64,000 nt of DNA from Brachycybe producta (GCA_036925085.1 JAUPFP010000046.1:565501-629500); one strand, 5' to 3'; counted from the stretch's first letter, positions 49,601 to 54,709 are shown. A program made the numbers and translations. The notes: generated by a model not told the origin, from the letters alone.

Positions 49601-50820
49601 GATTCGTCGAGTTTTAATTCACAGCTCTGGGGCATAAGGGGTTGGTGGAAGGGCTAACAACAACTACTGACCATTGTCCATCCTATTTCGCAGCCGTACA
49701 AGAGGAAAGGCAAAGGACGAAAGAAAGATGCGACAGCGAAGTCGAGAGTACGAGCAGCAATCAGAACGACATGTCACTAGACAGAATACTAGAGGCCGAG
49801 GAAAGGTCCGATCCTAAGGATTTCGGAGAGGAAACAGAGGTTTGGAATTAGGAGAAGGAAGAGGAGGCTAGCGAGGCTAACTCTCGTTCTCATCCCCATA
49901 TGTTTTTTTTTTCCCCCGTTAAAGCAGGACTCAGTGAAAAACATCTGTCGAGTGGCCGACCAACAGTTACACCTCATGATCGAATGGGCCAAGAACATTC
50001 CTCACTTCACGGACCTTCCGATATCGGACCAAGTGGTCCTTTTAAGGGCCGGATGGAACGAACTTCTCATTGCCTCTTTCGCCTACCGATCGGTTGACGC
50101 TCGAGATCGGATCATTCTGAGTCTCGGTGTCGAAGTGCCGAGGAGTGCAGCTCAGACAGCAGGTGTCGCCACCATCTTTGATCGCATTCTAACCGAACTG
50201 GTGGCTAAGATGAAAGACATGGAGATGGATCGCACCGAGATCGGATGTCTAAGGGCCATCATACTCTTCAATCCAGGTCTCTTTTTACTTCGCGGAACAT
50301 CGGGCCTCTTCGGACACGCACAGAACCCTATTTTAAAAACCTGCTTACAACGCCATCTATTGACTACAATAAAAAAAACTCATACAAAATTTTTAGTACT
50401 CTTGTAATTGATTTGAGTTGTACTCAATAGGTGGCGTTGTAAGCATTGGTTTCTTTTAATAGTATGTCGGAAGAGAAGCGCCCCCTATCGAGTGTTTTCT
50501 TCAACTAAAGGTCCTTATTTTGTGTATGTCTTTCGTTTACAGACGCAAAGGGTCTTCAGAATGGGCAACAGGTCGAGGCCCTTCGCGAGAAAGTGTTCGC
50601 GGCCCTCGAGGAACACTGCCGTACAAACTATCCGATGGATCCGGGCCGTTTTCCTAAGCTTCTTCTTCGGCTTCCGGCTCTCCGTTCCATCGGACTCAAA
50701 TGCCTCGAACACTTGTTCTTCTTCAAACTGATTGGAGACACTCCGATCGATAACTTCCTACTCGAGATGCTCGAAGACAGGAGAGAGAGTATCTTCACAC
50801 AACCGTCGAGTCAACTCTAG
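3424..50820 (+). CDS. RXR: Retinoid X receptor (RXR / NR2B nuclear receptor), full gene span
   Basis: Ligand-regulated nuclear receptor and common heterodimer partner of other receptors; acts in the nucleus on direct-repeat elements. Proposed join: 3424-3442, 7325-7375, 46983-47337, 49358-49515, 49694-49839, 49928-50276, 50543-50820. Every junction keeps phase and the total is 1356 nt, or 451 residues; vertebrate RXRs are near 460. Residues 1-125 form a low-complexity A/B region rich in Ser, Gly, Asn and Pro. The zinc-finger domain is at about 126-191, with all eight zinc cysteines and P-box CEGCKG (143-148). A hinge follows to 243 with the RXR signature VQEERQR. The ligand-binding domain runs 244-451, with [29 protein letters not shown] and AF-2 core FLLEML (431-436). 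The first two exons are the least certain; exons 3-7 are very secure. A second N-terminus may come from 31.0-31.45 kb. Confidence 0.9.
4385..4690 (+). mobile_element. Family C TIR element, copy 1
   Basis: About 306 bp, from ATACCTTGTAC to GTAC-like AACTAGGTAT, with central block CCTTCACGGGGCTCTGTAGA. Ends are inverted repeats of about 12-20 bp. Flanks fit insertion at TA. Six copies in the window; no coding capacity. Confidence 0.7.
4691..5125. mobile_element. Family A foldback element split by a family C insertion
   Basis: Left arm 4691-4773 carries TTAGAAACTAGAAGGGTAGC; right arm 5071-5125 carries GAGCTACCCTTCTAGTTTCT. A reverse family C copy sits between them, so the C copy is younger. 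Confidence 0.65.
4774..5070 (-). mobile_element. Family C TIR element, copy 2 (reverse, nested in A)
   Basis: Reverse complement of copy 1; central block TCTACAGAGCCCCGTGAAGG; ends GAGTACAAGGTAT at 5070. The left terminus is diverged or truncated. Confidence 0.65.
5652..5861. mobile_element. Family B foldback MITE, copy 1
   Basis: TIR ACAGGCAATTAGAAATCGGG and its inverse at the right end; the whole 210 bp folds on itself. CTAGTGGAT occurs at 5643-5651 and again at 5866-5874, with four extra bases before the right copy. Contains TGACGTCA at 5740. Confidence 0.75.
5988..6458. mobile_element. Family D TIR element, interrupted by family B copy 2
   Basis: Left end GTACGGAGCCTTGTAAAGGA and right end TCCTTTACAGGGCTCCGTAC are inverted repeats; similarity continues inward through TTTCTAC...GTCGAC. 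About 266 bp without the B insertion at 6186-6390. A related fragment is near 15553. Confidence 0.65.
6186..6390. mobile_element. Family B foldback MITE, copy 2 (nested in D)
   Basis: Perfect 9-bp target duplication GAATAAAAG at 6177-6185 and 6391-6399. TIR ACAGGCAGTTAGAAATCGG. Contains TGACGTCA at 6273. Confidence 0.85.
6825..7050. mobile_element. Family E (hAT-like) element, degraded copy
   Basis: Carries GCAAATGTTTCTCAATCTAT, TTAGAGGCTAGAACTCTGGT and AGCCTCTAA, as in the intact copy at 54710, but the outer termini are eroded. Confidence 0.5.
7119..7281. mobile_element. Family H palindromic element
   Basis: Arms of about 34 bp: GTTACTTGTCAATCTGCAGA and on through TTGCCTAGGCAATC at the left, the exact inverse at the right (7248-7281). 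No coding sequence. It ends 43 bp before RXR exon 2. Confidence 0.6.
7325..7375 (+). CDS. RXR: RXR exon 2 (51-nt symmetric exon)
   Basis: A good acceptor (a pyrimidine-rich tract ending TTTTTTCTATAG) and donor (GG|GTAAGG) bracket 51 nt that read (G)[16 protein letters not shown](G). Phase is 1 at both ends, so it can be skipped or included without changing frame. It lies just after palindromic element H (7119-7281). It looks like a real small A/B-domain exon, but transcript proof is absent. Confidence 0.6.
8361..8520. repeat. Family A copy, degraded
   Basis: Left arm GCGCAAAATGAAGAGAAACT followed by an AAACTAGAAGGGTCACC block and a weak inner palindrome. Confidence 0.5.
8531..8642. repeat. 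Compact family A hairpin, 54-bp arms
   Basis: 8531-8584 and 8589-8642 are inverse copies with one mismatch and a 4-nt TTTT loop. The arm contains TTAGAAACTAGAAGAGTAAC. All internal element sequence has been lost. Confidence 0.85.
8851..9057. mobile_element. Family B foldback MITE, copy 3
   Basis: TIR ACAGGCAGTTAGAAATCGGG. Flanked by GGTGGAGGAG at 8841-8850 and 9058-9067, a 10-bp match in a GGA-rich context. Confidence 0.8.
9381..9441. repeat. Short hairpin
   Basis: Inverse arms TTATCTTTTCTCTCATTGGT plus CACC around a small GTTT loop, with a 1-2 bp slip in the right arm. Single copy in the window. Confidence 0.6.
9566..9633. repeat. Short hairpin with GCGCCACC arms
   Basis: CACCGTCTCGCCCTAGAAAT and the inverse ATTTCTAGGGTGAGATGGTG pair over about 26 bp with two mismatches and a 17-nt loop. 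Confidence 0.6.
9636..9830. repeat. Family A copy
   Basis: Inner palindrome ATCTTTCAAAATAAACTTTT ... AAGTTTATTTTAAAAGATATC, then the right arm CTAGTTTTTAAAAACACTTT. Confidence 0.55.
10326..11611. repeat. 33-bp minisatellite, about 38 units
   Basis: Unit CAGTTTGTCGACTGTTTCAG + Y-state + TTGGCGCTCATT. Units differ almost only at one site (AGCTTGG or AGTTTGG). Because 33 is a multiple of three, open frames run through it in three forward frames and one reverse frame. It sits in RXR intron 2 and none of these frames has an ATG start that makes sense as a gene. Confidence 0.95.
12189..13303. repeat. ~32-bp minisatellite, about 35 units
   Basis: Unit ATGGCTGCCAACAAAAGAAG + CGATTCAAAAAA, with CCAACA/CCCACA/CCCGCA and GAAGC/GAATC variants and A-tract length changes. 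Length varies between 26 and 34 bp, so frames break often. Confidence 0.93.
13395..13625. repeat. Family A copy, degraded
   Basis: Contains AAACTAGAAGAGTAAAAAA and two CAAAATAAGCTTTTTAT inner blocks. Confidence 0.45.
14183..14475. repeat. Tandem duplication, two units of about 145 bp
   Basis: CCAGGCATTTTGCGAATACA at 14190 recurs as CCAGGCATTTTGCAAATACA at 14335; both units end CATTCTACACATTGCCTAAA. Related TTGCCTA-type fragments lie near 38910-39010, 39490-39550 and 48955-49150. Confidence 0.75.
14668..14872. repeat. Family A copy
   Basis: Both arms: TTAGAAACTAGAAGGGTAAC and GAGCTACCCTTCTAGTTTAT, with ATATCTTTCAAAATAAACTT between. Confidence 0.7.
15320..15462. mobile_element. Family B foldback MITE, copy 4 (3' truncated)
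   Basis: Starts ACAGGCAGTTAGAAATCGGG; TGACGTCA at about 15408. It stops inside the second arm at CAAACCAATTACCAG and passes into a family I fragment (about 15461-15513). Confidence 0.7.
16134..16339. mobile_element. Family B foldback MITE, copy 5
   Basis: TIR ACAGGTAGTTAGAAATAGGG at both ends. TGACGTCA at 16255. No clear target duplication left. Confidence 0.75.
16388..16870. repeat. Cluster of family A copies
   Basis: Left-arm blocks at 16400 and 16505 (TTAGAAACTAGAAGGGTAAA), right-arm blocks near 16672 and 16825, and a good inner palindrome near 16700-16780. At least two overlapping copies. Confidence 0.65.
16915..17032. repeat. Compact family A hairpin
   Basis: AAGTGTTTTAGAAACTAGAA and TTCTAGTTTCTAAAACACTT face each other about 50 bp apart. 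A short derivative of the family. Confidence 0.7.
18198..18512 (+). mobile_element. Family C TIR element, copy 3
   Basis: ATACCTCTTGTACTCACACA to TGTACTAGGTAT, with CCTTCACGGGGCTCTGTAGA inside. Flanks fit a TA target. Confidence 0.75.
19562..19795. repeat. Family A copy, near full length
   Basis: GTGCAAAAATGAAGAGAAAC left terminus, both arms, and TTCTTCATTTTGTACTTGAA right terminus. It defines the long outer inverted repeat of the family. A further degraded arm lies at 19440-19480. Confidence 0.75.
19830..20200. repeat. Family A copy with internal tandem expansion
   Basis: Arms near 19838 and 20160. Between them about four ~41-bp units (TTTTTTCATTGTAAGTTTAA + GATAATCTTTTAAAATCAAC) at 19866-20030 are followed by one inverted unit to about 20095. 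Confidence 0.75.
20860..21190. mobile_element. Unnamed TIR element interrupted by family B copy 6
   Basis: Ends GGCCGGGTGCAAATTAGG and CCTAATTTGCGCTTCGCC are imperfect inverted repeats. A B copy sits inside. Confidence 0.45.
20921..21117. mobile_element. Family B foldback MITE, copy 6 (left TIR eroded)
   Basis: Begins at CATCGGGGAGAACTTCAGTT, lacking the outer left TIR; right TIR ATTTCTAAACTGCCTGT is present. CAGCAA-like sequence flanks both sides. TGACGTCA at 21021. Confidence 0.7.
21190..21566. mobile_element. Family K TIR element
   Basis: Left CCCTTATCACACTAGCAACT and right AAGTTGCACAGTGTGATGGA are inverted. A terminal fragment with TAGTGTGATAAGGGCCCTAA is at about 30003-30022. Confidence 0.5.
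21588..21846. repeat. Family A copy
   Basis: Left arm TTAGAAACTAGAAATGGTAA, inner GATATCTTTCAAAATAAACT, right arm AGTTACCCTTCTAGTTTCTA. A poly-C/CA run has expanded in the left arm. Confidence 0.7.
21926..22252 (+). mobile_element. Family G element, copy 1
   Basis: About 327 bp from GAATGCAAGTAGATCATTAT to GGCGCCATCTACC. Carries three CACGTG E-boxes, GCGTCATCGC and TAGATGGCGCCACTAG. Copies at 35069 and 36930 (reverse) define its limits. Confidence 0.65.
23085..23310. repeat. Family A copy
   Basis: TCTAGAAAACTAGAAAGGTG left arm, GAGTTACCCTTCTAGTTTTT right arm. Confidence 0.6.
23352..23510. repeat. Family A copy, degraded
   Basis: AAAGACTAGAAGAGTAAAAA left arm and an inner TTTTAAAATAAACTTTTTAT block. 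Confidence 0.45.
24447..24605. repeat. Family A copy, short
   Basis: CTTAGAAACTAGAAGAGTAA and CCCTTCTAGTTTCTAAAACA around CAAAATAAGCTTTTTATG. Confidence 0.65.
24618..24812. repeat. Family L repeat, copy 1
   Basis: Rich in TATGACTGTCA / TGACAGTCATA motifs in both orientations. Similar stretches at 25855-26050 and 43050-43250. Confidence 0.45.
25217..25423. mobile_element. Family B foldback MITE, copy 7
   Basis: TIR ACAGGCAGTTAGAAATCGGG. 9-bp flanks AAGATTTCA (25208-25216) and AACATTTCA (25424-25432) differ at one base. TGACGTCA at 25329. Confidence 0.85.
25800..26250. repeat. Family A copies with a family L insertion
   Basis: Left arm TTAGAAACTAGAAGAGTAAA at 25812; family L sequence at 25855-26050; then further A arms at 26100 and 26230. 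Confidence 0.5.
26255..26490. repeat. Family A copy, degraded
   Basis: Inner GATATCTTTCAAAATGAACT and right arm TTTACCCTTCTAGTTTTAAA. Confidence 0.45.
27271..27574. mobile_element. Family E (hAT-like) element
   Basis: TAGAGCTCGGATTTTCATGC at the left and AAATCTGAGCCCTA at the right; inner TTAGAGGCTAGATCTCTGAT and AGCCTCTAACCAG; ATC microsatellite inside. Flanks are ATT/ATC microsatellite, so a target duplication cannot be judged. Fragments of two more copies adjoin it (27184-27262 and 27583-27945). Confidence 0.65.
27583..27945. mobile_element. Family E fragments
   Basis: TTAGAGGCTAGAACTGTGGT, AATGTTTCTCAATCTGTGGC and AATTGAGAAACATTTGATAT mark two broken or merged copies. Confidence 0.45.
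28076..28240. repeat. Family A copy, short
   Basis: ATAAACTAGAAGAGTAAAAT and AACTACCCTTCTAGTTTTTT arms. Confidence 0.6.
28914..29592. repeat. ~60-bp minisatellite, 11 units
   Basis: Unit AGCCTCTAACCAGGTTCCTT + GACTGAAAAATGCGTTATTC + TGGATTGCCTTAATCATCGTC, 59-62 bp. It starts beside a facing TAGAGGCTAGAGTTTC, so the seed appears to be the right half of a family E-like palindrome. Confidence 0.93.
30100..30900 (+). promoter_or_regulatory. Possible internal RXR promoter 2
   Basis: Upstream of the alternative N-terminal exon is a stretch less AT-rich than its surroundings. It has CACGTG E-boxes near 30113, 30150 and 30207, a TATATATAAT run near 30160, and a GA microsatellite at about 30385-30410. 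It ends in a diverged direct duplication containing GCAACCGTGCTG (near 30775 and 30893). It might be a second promoter with its 5' UTR; this is inference. Confidence 0.3.
31003..31453 (+). CDS. RXR: Alternative RXR N-terminal exon (A/B-domain variant)
   Basis: An open frame of about 150 codons ends at CAA G|GTATCAG in phase 1, which is exactly the phase needed to join exon 3 at 46983. The frame reads with coding-like codon use: [17 protein letters not shown], a run of seven Ala, Ser-rich [15 protein letters not shown], then [20 protein letters not shown]. Such homopolymer-rich sequence is common in nuclear-receptor activation domains. No in-frame ATG occurs before 31363. So the 5' part is either reached by an upstream splice or translated from a non-ATG codon, or the protein starts at ATG 31363 (458-residue isoform). 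The frame is open back to a stop at 30913. A family A copy begins about 35 bp after the donor. Confidence 0.55.
31486..32065. repeat. Three adjoining family A copies
   Basis: Arm blocks at 31496, 31671, 31870 and 32045; inner palindromes at 31535-31635, 31705-31860 and 31925-32020. They start just inside the intron after the alternative RXR exon. Confidence 0.6.
33240..33445. repeat. Family A copy
   Basis: TTAAAAACTAGAATAGTAAA and GTTTACCCTTCTAGTCTTTA arms around an AT-rich core. Confidence 0.55.
33540..33745. repeat. Family A copy
   Basis: GGCGCAAAAATAAAGTAAAA terminus, TTAAAAACTAGAAGAGTATT left arm, GTTTACTCCTCTAGTTTTTA right arm. Confidence 0.6.
34755..35005. repeat. Family A copy, well preserved
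   Basis: TTAGAAACTAGAAGGGTAAC to GCGTTACCCCTCTAGTTTCT, inner ATCTTTCAAAATAAGCTTTT, right terminus TTCACCTGAAAAGACA. Confidence 0.72.
35069..35398 (+). mobile_element. Family G element, copy 2
   Basis: GAATGCAAGTAGATCATTTA to AAGCGCCATCTACCTT. Same three E-boxes as copy 1. Lies about 60 bp from a family A copy. Confidence 0.65.
35425..35560. repeat. Family A copy, degraded
   Basis: GAAACTAGAAGAGTTAAAAT left arm; TTGTTCTAGTTTTCAAATAA right arm. Confidence 0.4.
36930..37228 (-). mobile_element. Family G element, copy 3 (nested in A)
   Basis: Reverse orientation, from TAGATGGCGCCATGC to TTACTTGCATTC. Carries the same CACGTG sites and GATGACGCAATT. Confidence 0.6.
37310..37516. mobile_element. 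Family B foldback MITE, copy 8 (nested in A)
   Basis: Diverged left TIR ACAGAAAATTAGAAAACGGG; right end CTAAATTGCCTGT. Target duplication TAAGTGAT at 37302-37309 and 37517-37524 (8 bp visible), cut from the A arm. Confidence 0.8.
38196..38575. repeat. Family A element interrupted by family B
   Basis: AAAATGAAGAGAAACTTGAA left terminus, arm AAAACTAGAAGGGTCAGAGC, right arm TTCTAGTTTCTAAAATACTT; B copy at 38315-38507. Confidence 0.7.
38315..38507. mobile_element. Family B foldback MITE, copy 9 (nested in A)
   Basis: Perfect 9-bp duplication CATAAAAAT at 38306-38314 and 38508-38516. Outer TIR bases changed to ATAAGCAG / CTGCCTAT. TGACGTCA at 38402. Confidence 0.85.
40250..40640. repeat. Two family A copies in tandem
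   Basis: Left arms at 40258 and 40403/40428, right arm CTAACCCTTCTAGTTTCTAA at 40594, inner palindrome at 40470-40562. Confidence 0.6.
40745..40769 (+). repeat. Poly-C tract, 25 C
   Basis: Longest homopolymer of C in the window; others of 10-18 C or G are near 7740, 7983, 12038, 28683, 42650, 48410 and 48455. Confidence 0.9.
41000..45120. other. RXR intron 2, repeat-poor and microsatellite-rich stretch
   Basis: No exon or gene seen. Holds GA, TC and ATCT runs (41000-41280), a G-rich tandem (41980-42072), family L sequence (43050-43250), three TGACGTCA sites and a strong CTCF-like site at 43652-43665. Confidence 0.4.
41980..42072 (+). repeat. GGGTTAGAGGGGGATAAAA short tandem repeat
   Basis: Three to four imperfect units of about 22 bp, G-rich on the plus strand, with GGTTAGAGGGG runs that could form G-quadruplexes. 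Confidence 0.65.
45130..45333. repeat. Family A copy
   Basis: TTTAGAAACTAGAAAGGTAA, inner TATCTTTCAAAATAAACATT, right arm CCATTCTAGTTTCTAAAACA; family F has inserted at its right end. Confidence 0.65.
45334..45507. mobile_element. Family F palindromic MITE, copy 1
   Basis: ACTAGCGTTTG to CAAACGCTAGT; perfect 9-bp target duplication AAGTTAACC at 45325-45333 and 45508-45516. Inner GCGCATGCGCATTACCATCT arm and AGATGGCGCTGCTAACGC. Confidence 0.82.
46625..46960. repeat. Family A copy adjoining RXR exon 3
   Basis: TTAAAAACTAGAAGTGACCC left arm; right-arm blocks CTAACTCTTCTAGTTTTTAA (46771), TTACTCTTCTAATTTTTAAA (46872) and GCTCTTCTAGTTTTTAAG (46938). The last ends about 25 bp before the exon. Confidence 0.6.
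46983..47337 (+). CDS. RXR: RXR exon 3 (A/B region and first half of zinc finger 1)
   Basis: Acceptor TGTTTGTTTTAG at 46971-46982; donor AG|GTAAAC after 47337. It encodes [15 protein letters not shown], then Ser-, Pro- and Asn-rich activation-domain sequence, ending in [18 protein letters not shown] plus two bases of the Ser codon. The split inside YS|CEGCKG is a position I recall from other RXR genes. The right arm of a family A element ends about 25 bp upstream. Confidence 0.93.
47727..47906. mobile_element. Family I palindromic element
   Basis: Arms of about 60 bp: GGCCTTGTTTCCATTGAGGC, then ATAACTTTTTGAAAATTTCA, inverted at the right end. Lies in RXR intron 3. A fragment of the same family is at about 15461-15513. 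Confidence 0.65.
48200..48290. repeat. Family A arms, inverted order
   Basis: Right arm TTTTACCCGTCTAGTTTCTA at 48207 followed by left arm TTAGAAACTAGAAGAGTAAA at 48270, probably remains of two copies. Confidence 0.5.
49230..49300. repeat. Family A right arm before RXR exon 4
   Basis: TAAAGTTTATTTTGAAAGAT followed by ATTACCCTTCTAGTTTCTAA, ending about 60 bp upstream of the exon 4 acceptor. Confidence 0.55.
49358..49515 (+). CDS. RXR: RXR exon 4 (DNA-binding domain)
   Basis: Starts after TTTCACAG and supplies the T of the Ser codon. It encodes [19 protein letters not shown], then [20 protein letters not shown] and [13 protein letters not shown], with donor GAAG|GTGAAG. P-box and second-finger cysteines are intact, so RXR-type half-site (AGGTCA) recognition is expected. 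Reading through into the intron meets a stop at 49635. Confidence 0.96.
49694..49839 (+). CDS. RXR: RXR exon 5 (hinge)
   Basis: Acceptor TTTCGCAG; completes Ala of KREA and continues [20 protein letters not shown] and [19 protein letters not shown]. The donor GAG|GTTTGG is weak but is the only one in phase with exon 6 (phase 0). The linker before the ligand-binding domain is shorter than in vertebrate RXR. Confidence 0.88.
49928..50276 (+). CDS. RXR: RXR exon 6 (ligand-binding domain, first part)
   Basis: Begins [20 protein letters not shown] after a T/C tract and AAAGCAG. It encodes helix 3 to about helix 9, including [19 protein letters not shown] and [18 protein letters not shown], ending FNP plus G at GTCTCT. 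The Arg after AY (residue 297) matches the Arg that binds the retinoid carboxylate in human RXR-alpha. The beta-hairpin after it (299-320) is strongly diverged. Confidence 0.95.
50543..50820 (+). CDS. RXR: RXR exon 7 (ligand-binding domain end, AF-2, stop)
   Basis: Acceptor GTTTACAG; completes Asp of FNPD, then [18 protein letters not shown] and [22 protein letters not shown]-2 helix is DNFLLEML, followed by a polar tail [15 protein letters not shown] somewhat longer than in vertebrate RXR. TAG at 50818-50820. The three introns before it are only 178, 88 and 266 bp, unlike the huge 5' introns. Confidence 0.96.
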
Positions 50821-53800
50821 ACTAGAAAAAACAAAAATCTCGAGAAAATCAAGAAACAAACAAAAAAGGCTCAAAATACGACGATGGAGAAGAAGAAGCG
50901 GAAAAACAAAACAAAAAAAACTCAAACTTTTTTCTCTTTTCATAAGAAGACGGGACCGGAAGAAGAAACTTACGAAACCGGAAGTGTGAGAGAGAAAGTA
51001 TAAAATCAAAAATATATAAAAAACATCTTGCCCCTCCTTATTAAGGAAAGAAATTTACGAAGAAGAAGATTCCCAACGAGATTCCTCATAAAAAACACCC
51101 ACAAAACAAGTGTAATTTATCGATTAAGAAGTGTTAGCCTCCAAGCTAAAGCTACGAAGGAGCACAATGTGAAAAGAGCTTGTACATAGAGGCTAAAACT
51201 ATCTTCTAATCGAAGGAATAGGAGAAAAATGAATGGATTTTATTTAAAAACCGGTGACCTTCCCCCCCCCCCCTTTATAAACTTGCCATTTAAACACTCA
51301 AATTTGACCACTTGACCATCACCTGAGAATTCCTTTTTAGCATTTTATACTTTTGATGACTAGAAGGGTCGCTTAGCCTCCTCCTCTAAGGCAAACGTCG
51401 AAGTTATGCAAATTGCATCCGAACGGGAAGACAAAAGAGCTCTTAACATATAGAGGCTAATCTCCTTATTAAAAAAACGTTGCTTAAAATAAAGCTAAGC
51501 TTAAAAAGATGACTTAAGACAAAACTCTTTAGTAAGCCTATTAAAGAGTTTTTAAGTTCAGCTTTATTTAAGTAACGCTTTCGAATGTCTCGTGTCTCTC
51601 TAGGAGAGACTTTAGTGGAAAGGAGTCCGTTTAGCCTCTATGTAGGAGGAGCTTTTACTGCTGTCTTTGGTGCAACCGCTTGGAGGCTAGCGACTCTTAA
51701 TTCAAATGAAAATACAACCGAAATTTTAAAACTGCCATCATTCTCATCATAATCGCACAAACCACCAACACAACAAGAAAACCAATACTTTTCCCCAACG
51801 TTGACCACTAGTGACCACACGTGTGTCCACATCCAGGTTAGAAACAGAGAGAGAGACAAAACACGTGGGGTCAGTGGGGGTCAAAGTGAGGCTAGAATTA
51901 TAAATCACAAGTCGAAAATTAAAAAAAAAGATCTGATCAACTTAATTACATAATTTAATTGAAAATCAAAAAAAAGTTGCATTATTATTAATCAGAAATC
52001 AACGAAAGACAAAAAAACAGGGGGTCAAAGGTTAAGGTGGAAAAAAACCAACAATGTGGAAGCCATCTTAATTGTCTTACCTTTCTTTTGTCTTTTTTTT
52101 TTAAGAAGAACAGTTAATTAAAACTTTTCACAAAATAACAAAAGACGCGAAATCAAAACTTAATTAAAAAAAAATAATTGAAAAAGCCACAGAACACAAT
52201 TAAAAAAATACATTAAAAATGACTGAAATTATTATCCATAAAACGCTGTGGATGTCCACAGATTAAAAATTAATTAACTAATTGATAATTAATCACAAAA
52301 CAAGACACACAACAAAGAGAGAGAGAGGAAACAACACTAATTGTCACGTGAGAAGGTGTTAATTAACAACCTCTCATCAATCAACTATTAATAATTGGTC
52401 ATTTAATGGGACTGTTTAGAGGCTAGATTACCTGACAATTGGCTCTAGGGTTCTAACCTCTAAACAGTGTCATTAATTGTAGGGAGACCAAATAAAAAAA
52501 CCCCTCTTTAAATAGTAATGACGACACATTGTCCTGTGACACCCTCGAAAGGAGGCTACAATTAGCACTGAAGATGACGTCACATTAATTAGATGCATAA
52601 ATTCCAACCCGGAACTTTGATTTTAAACCCTCTAAACAGGGTTTCAATATCGGAGAGAGAAATCCCTCCTAATGTTGTATTGTTCTTGGGTTAGAACACT
52701 GCTTTGAGGGTTCAAGTTGAAATTCAAGTGACAAGTTATATTGGAAATTGGGCATTACCAACTTGAACTCTCTAAACAGGTTCTAACCTTAAAAAAAGGC
52801 CTTGTTTTAGGACAGGGTTAATGACATACATGCTTAAAATAACTTGAACCCTCCAAGCAGGGTTGCACCGTGGAACCATTTCTGTGTTCAAACTCTTGTT
52901 CTGAGGGTTCAAAGTTCTTGAATTCAGACCCTAAATTACAGTTGCATCCAAAAAGAAGTATACTATTTGCAATAAAAGAGGCTGGGTTAGAGGTTAGAGC
53001 TCTGTATTGTTAATTAATATTCTAGAAGAACTCTAGCCTTTAACCAGCCCATCTTATTGCAATAACCACCATTTTGGAATTCTAAATACAAAATTGAAAT
53101 CTTAAAAAGAGTTCAGTCCGCCCTCATTTAGCATTATAAACTTTTAATGATGGGGCCACAATTACTCAATAGGAGGAGGAGGGGGCCCAATGGAGGGCCC
53201 TCTGACCCTTTAAATAAGACAACCCAATTAAACCCCCACTCACTTCATTAAAAACAAAAAAATATACCAACAGGAAACGGAAACAATTTCGGCTTCAGAA
53301 AATTAAGATGAAAAAAAAAAACTTATGCAATTTTTTTCAAACTTAAGGGACTGCTTAGAGGCTAAATTACTCTAACTTCTTCTCTTTTGTTTAAAAATTG
53401 CTGATTTTTTTTTAGTAAAGACAGAAAAGTTGTTCTTTTTTCATTCAATAAAGATCTGTTTAGAGGCTAGAATTTTTTTACAATTATTCGATAGGTACTT
53501 TAAAGTTGTAGCCTCTAAACAGCCTCATTGATTGAAAAAGGCACAATTTTTTTTCTGATAGCTTTTTGTGATTTTAAGTAAATTGTTAAATTTTGATGGT
53601 TAATGATGTTCCCTTGTGTTCACTGCCACATTTTTTAAAAAAACGAAACCAATGTCCCCACTTTTTTTTTCTTCAAATCTTTCTCTTAATCTTTTTTTAA
53701 TTAATTAATTAATTATGCAATCTACACATAAAAAACACTTTTTTAAGTTGAATTTTTTAATGGAATAAGATTCTTTTTTGAAATATTATGAGATTTCAAA

Positions 53801-53930
53801 TTTTTCAAAATGTAAAAAAACAAAATGTCTTCGTTGTGTCTTAAAATGAAAATCAATTTCCTCCCCCCCAAAAAAACCTCCCCTCATTAGATAAATACAT
53901 AGAGGTAGCTCAACTCTATATTAAACAATA
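50821..53930 (+). other. RXR 3' flank, 3' UTR and intergenic DNA
   Basis: No gene seen. The first few hundred bases are likely 3' UTR; no AATAAA stands out as the end. The rest holds several facing TAGAGGCTA / AGCCTCTAA motif pairs (for example 52417-52464 and 53459-53522) and one TGACGTCA at 52575. Confidence 0.4.
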
Positions 53931-53952
53931 AAACCTTTTATGAGTTAGTATT

Positions 53953-54253
53953 ATACCTTATTGAGGTATGATAATTTAAATGCATTTAAATAATGTGTTC
54001 TACGGAGCTCCGTGAAGGACAAACAATGTGTCAAATTCAATTTATTCAGCTAATTAATCAGAAAATATTGAGTTAATACTTAAATATATAAACTATTGAC
54101 ATTAAAATAATGATTTAGTATTTCAATTTCAAATATTAATAATTAAAGTCAATTTTGATTTGGTGTTCATGTGTCCTTAACTGGATTCCGTATAATTCAC
54201 ACCTAAACACATTTAATTTGAATTCATTTAACTCATGTGTGAGTACAAGGTAT
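53953..54253 (-). mobile_element. Family C TIR element, copy 4 (reverse)
   Basis: ATACCTTATTGAGGTATGAT to GAGTACAAGGTAT; central TCTACGGAGCTCCGTGAAGG. Confidence 0.72.
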
Positions 54254-54709
54254 TATTAGCCTCTCTATATTTAAAGAGGTTGCAACCGAACCGATTCAAC
54301 TCAGTTCGGAACCTGCTGTTCTTATCAGTTCGACCTATACTGGCGAACTGGTTCTATCAGTTCCAGTAATTGGCGAACCGTTGACTATCTACACGGTTAA
54401 TATAACAACTACATTTGTTTCCATTAGGATAAATTAACTATGTTTAACTTTAACTGCAGTGAAAACGAGGTAATTAGGAAAATAAGCTATTAAGTAGAGG
54501 TGGCGCCATCTATTGGCCACACTCAAGTCTCTTTAAATAACATCTCTTATTTGAGCTTCTTCTATGTATTTATCCTGAATTTATCCCTTTTTTTTTGTAA
54601 ATGTTATTATTACAAAAGAACAATTAGAAAGAAAAAAAATAAGAGAGAAAAAAGGACAATTGTTTTCTAATTCAATTGTCCTAATTCTCTAATCAATTAA
54701 AGTAATATG

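Noticed and set aside
49516-49635. Extension of the RXR DNA-binding exon into the intron
   Set aside because: The donor GAAG|GTGAAG and the exact [11 protein letters not shown] junction show this is an intron; the extension is open only by chance until 49635.
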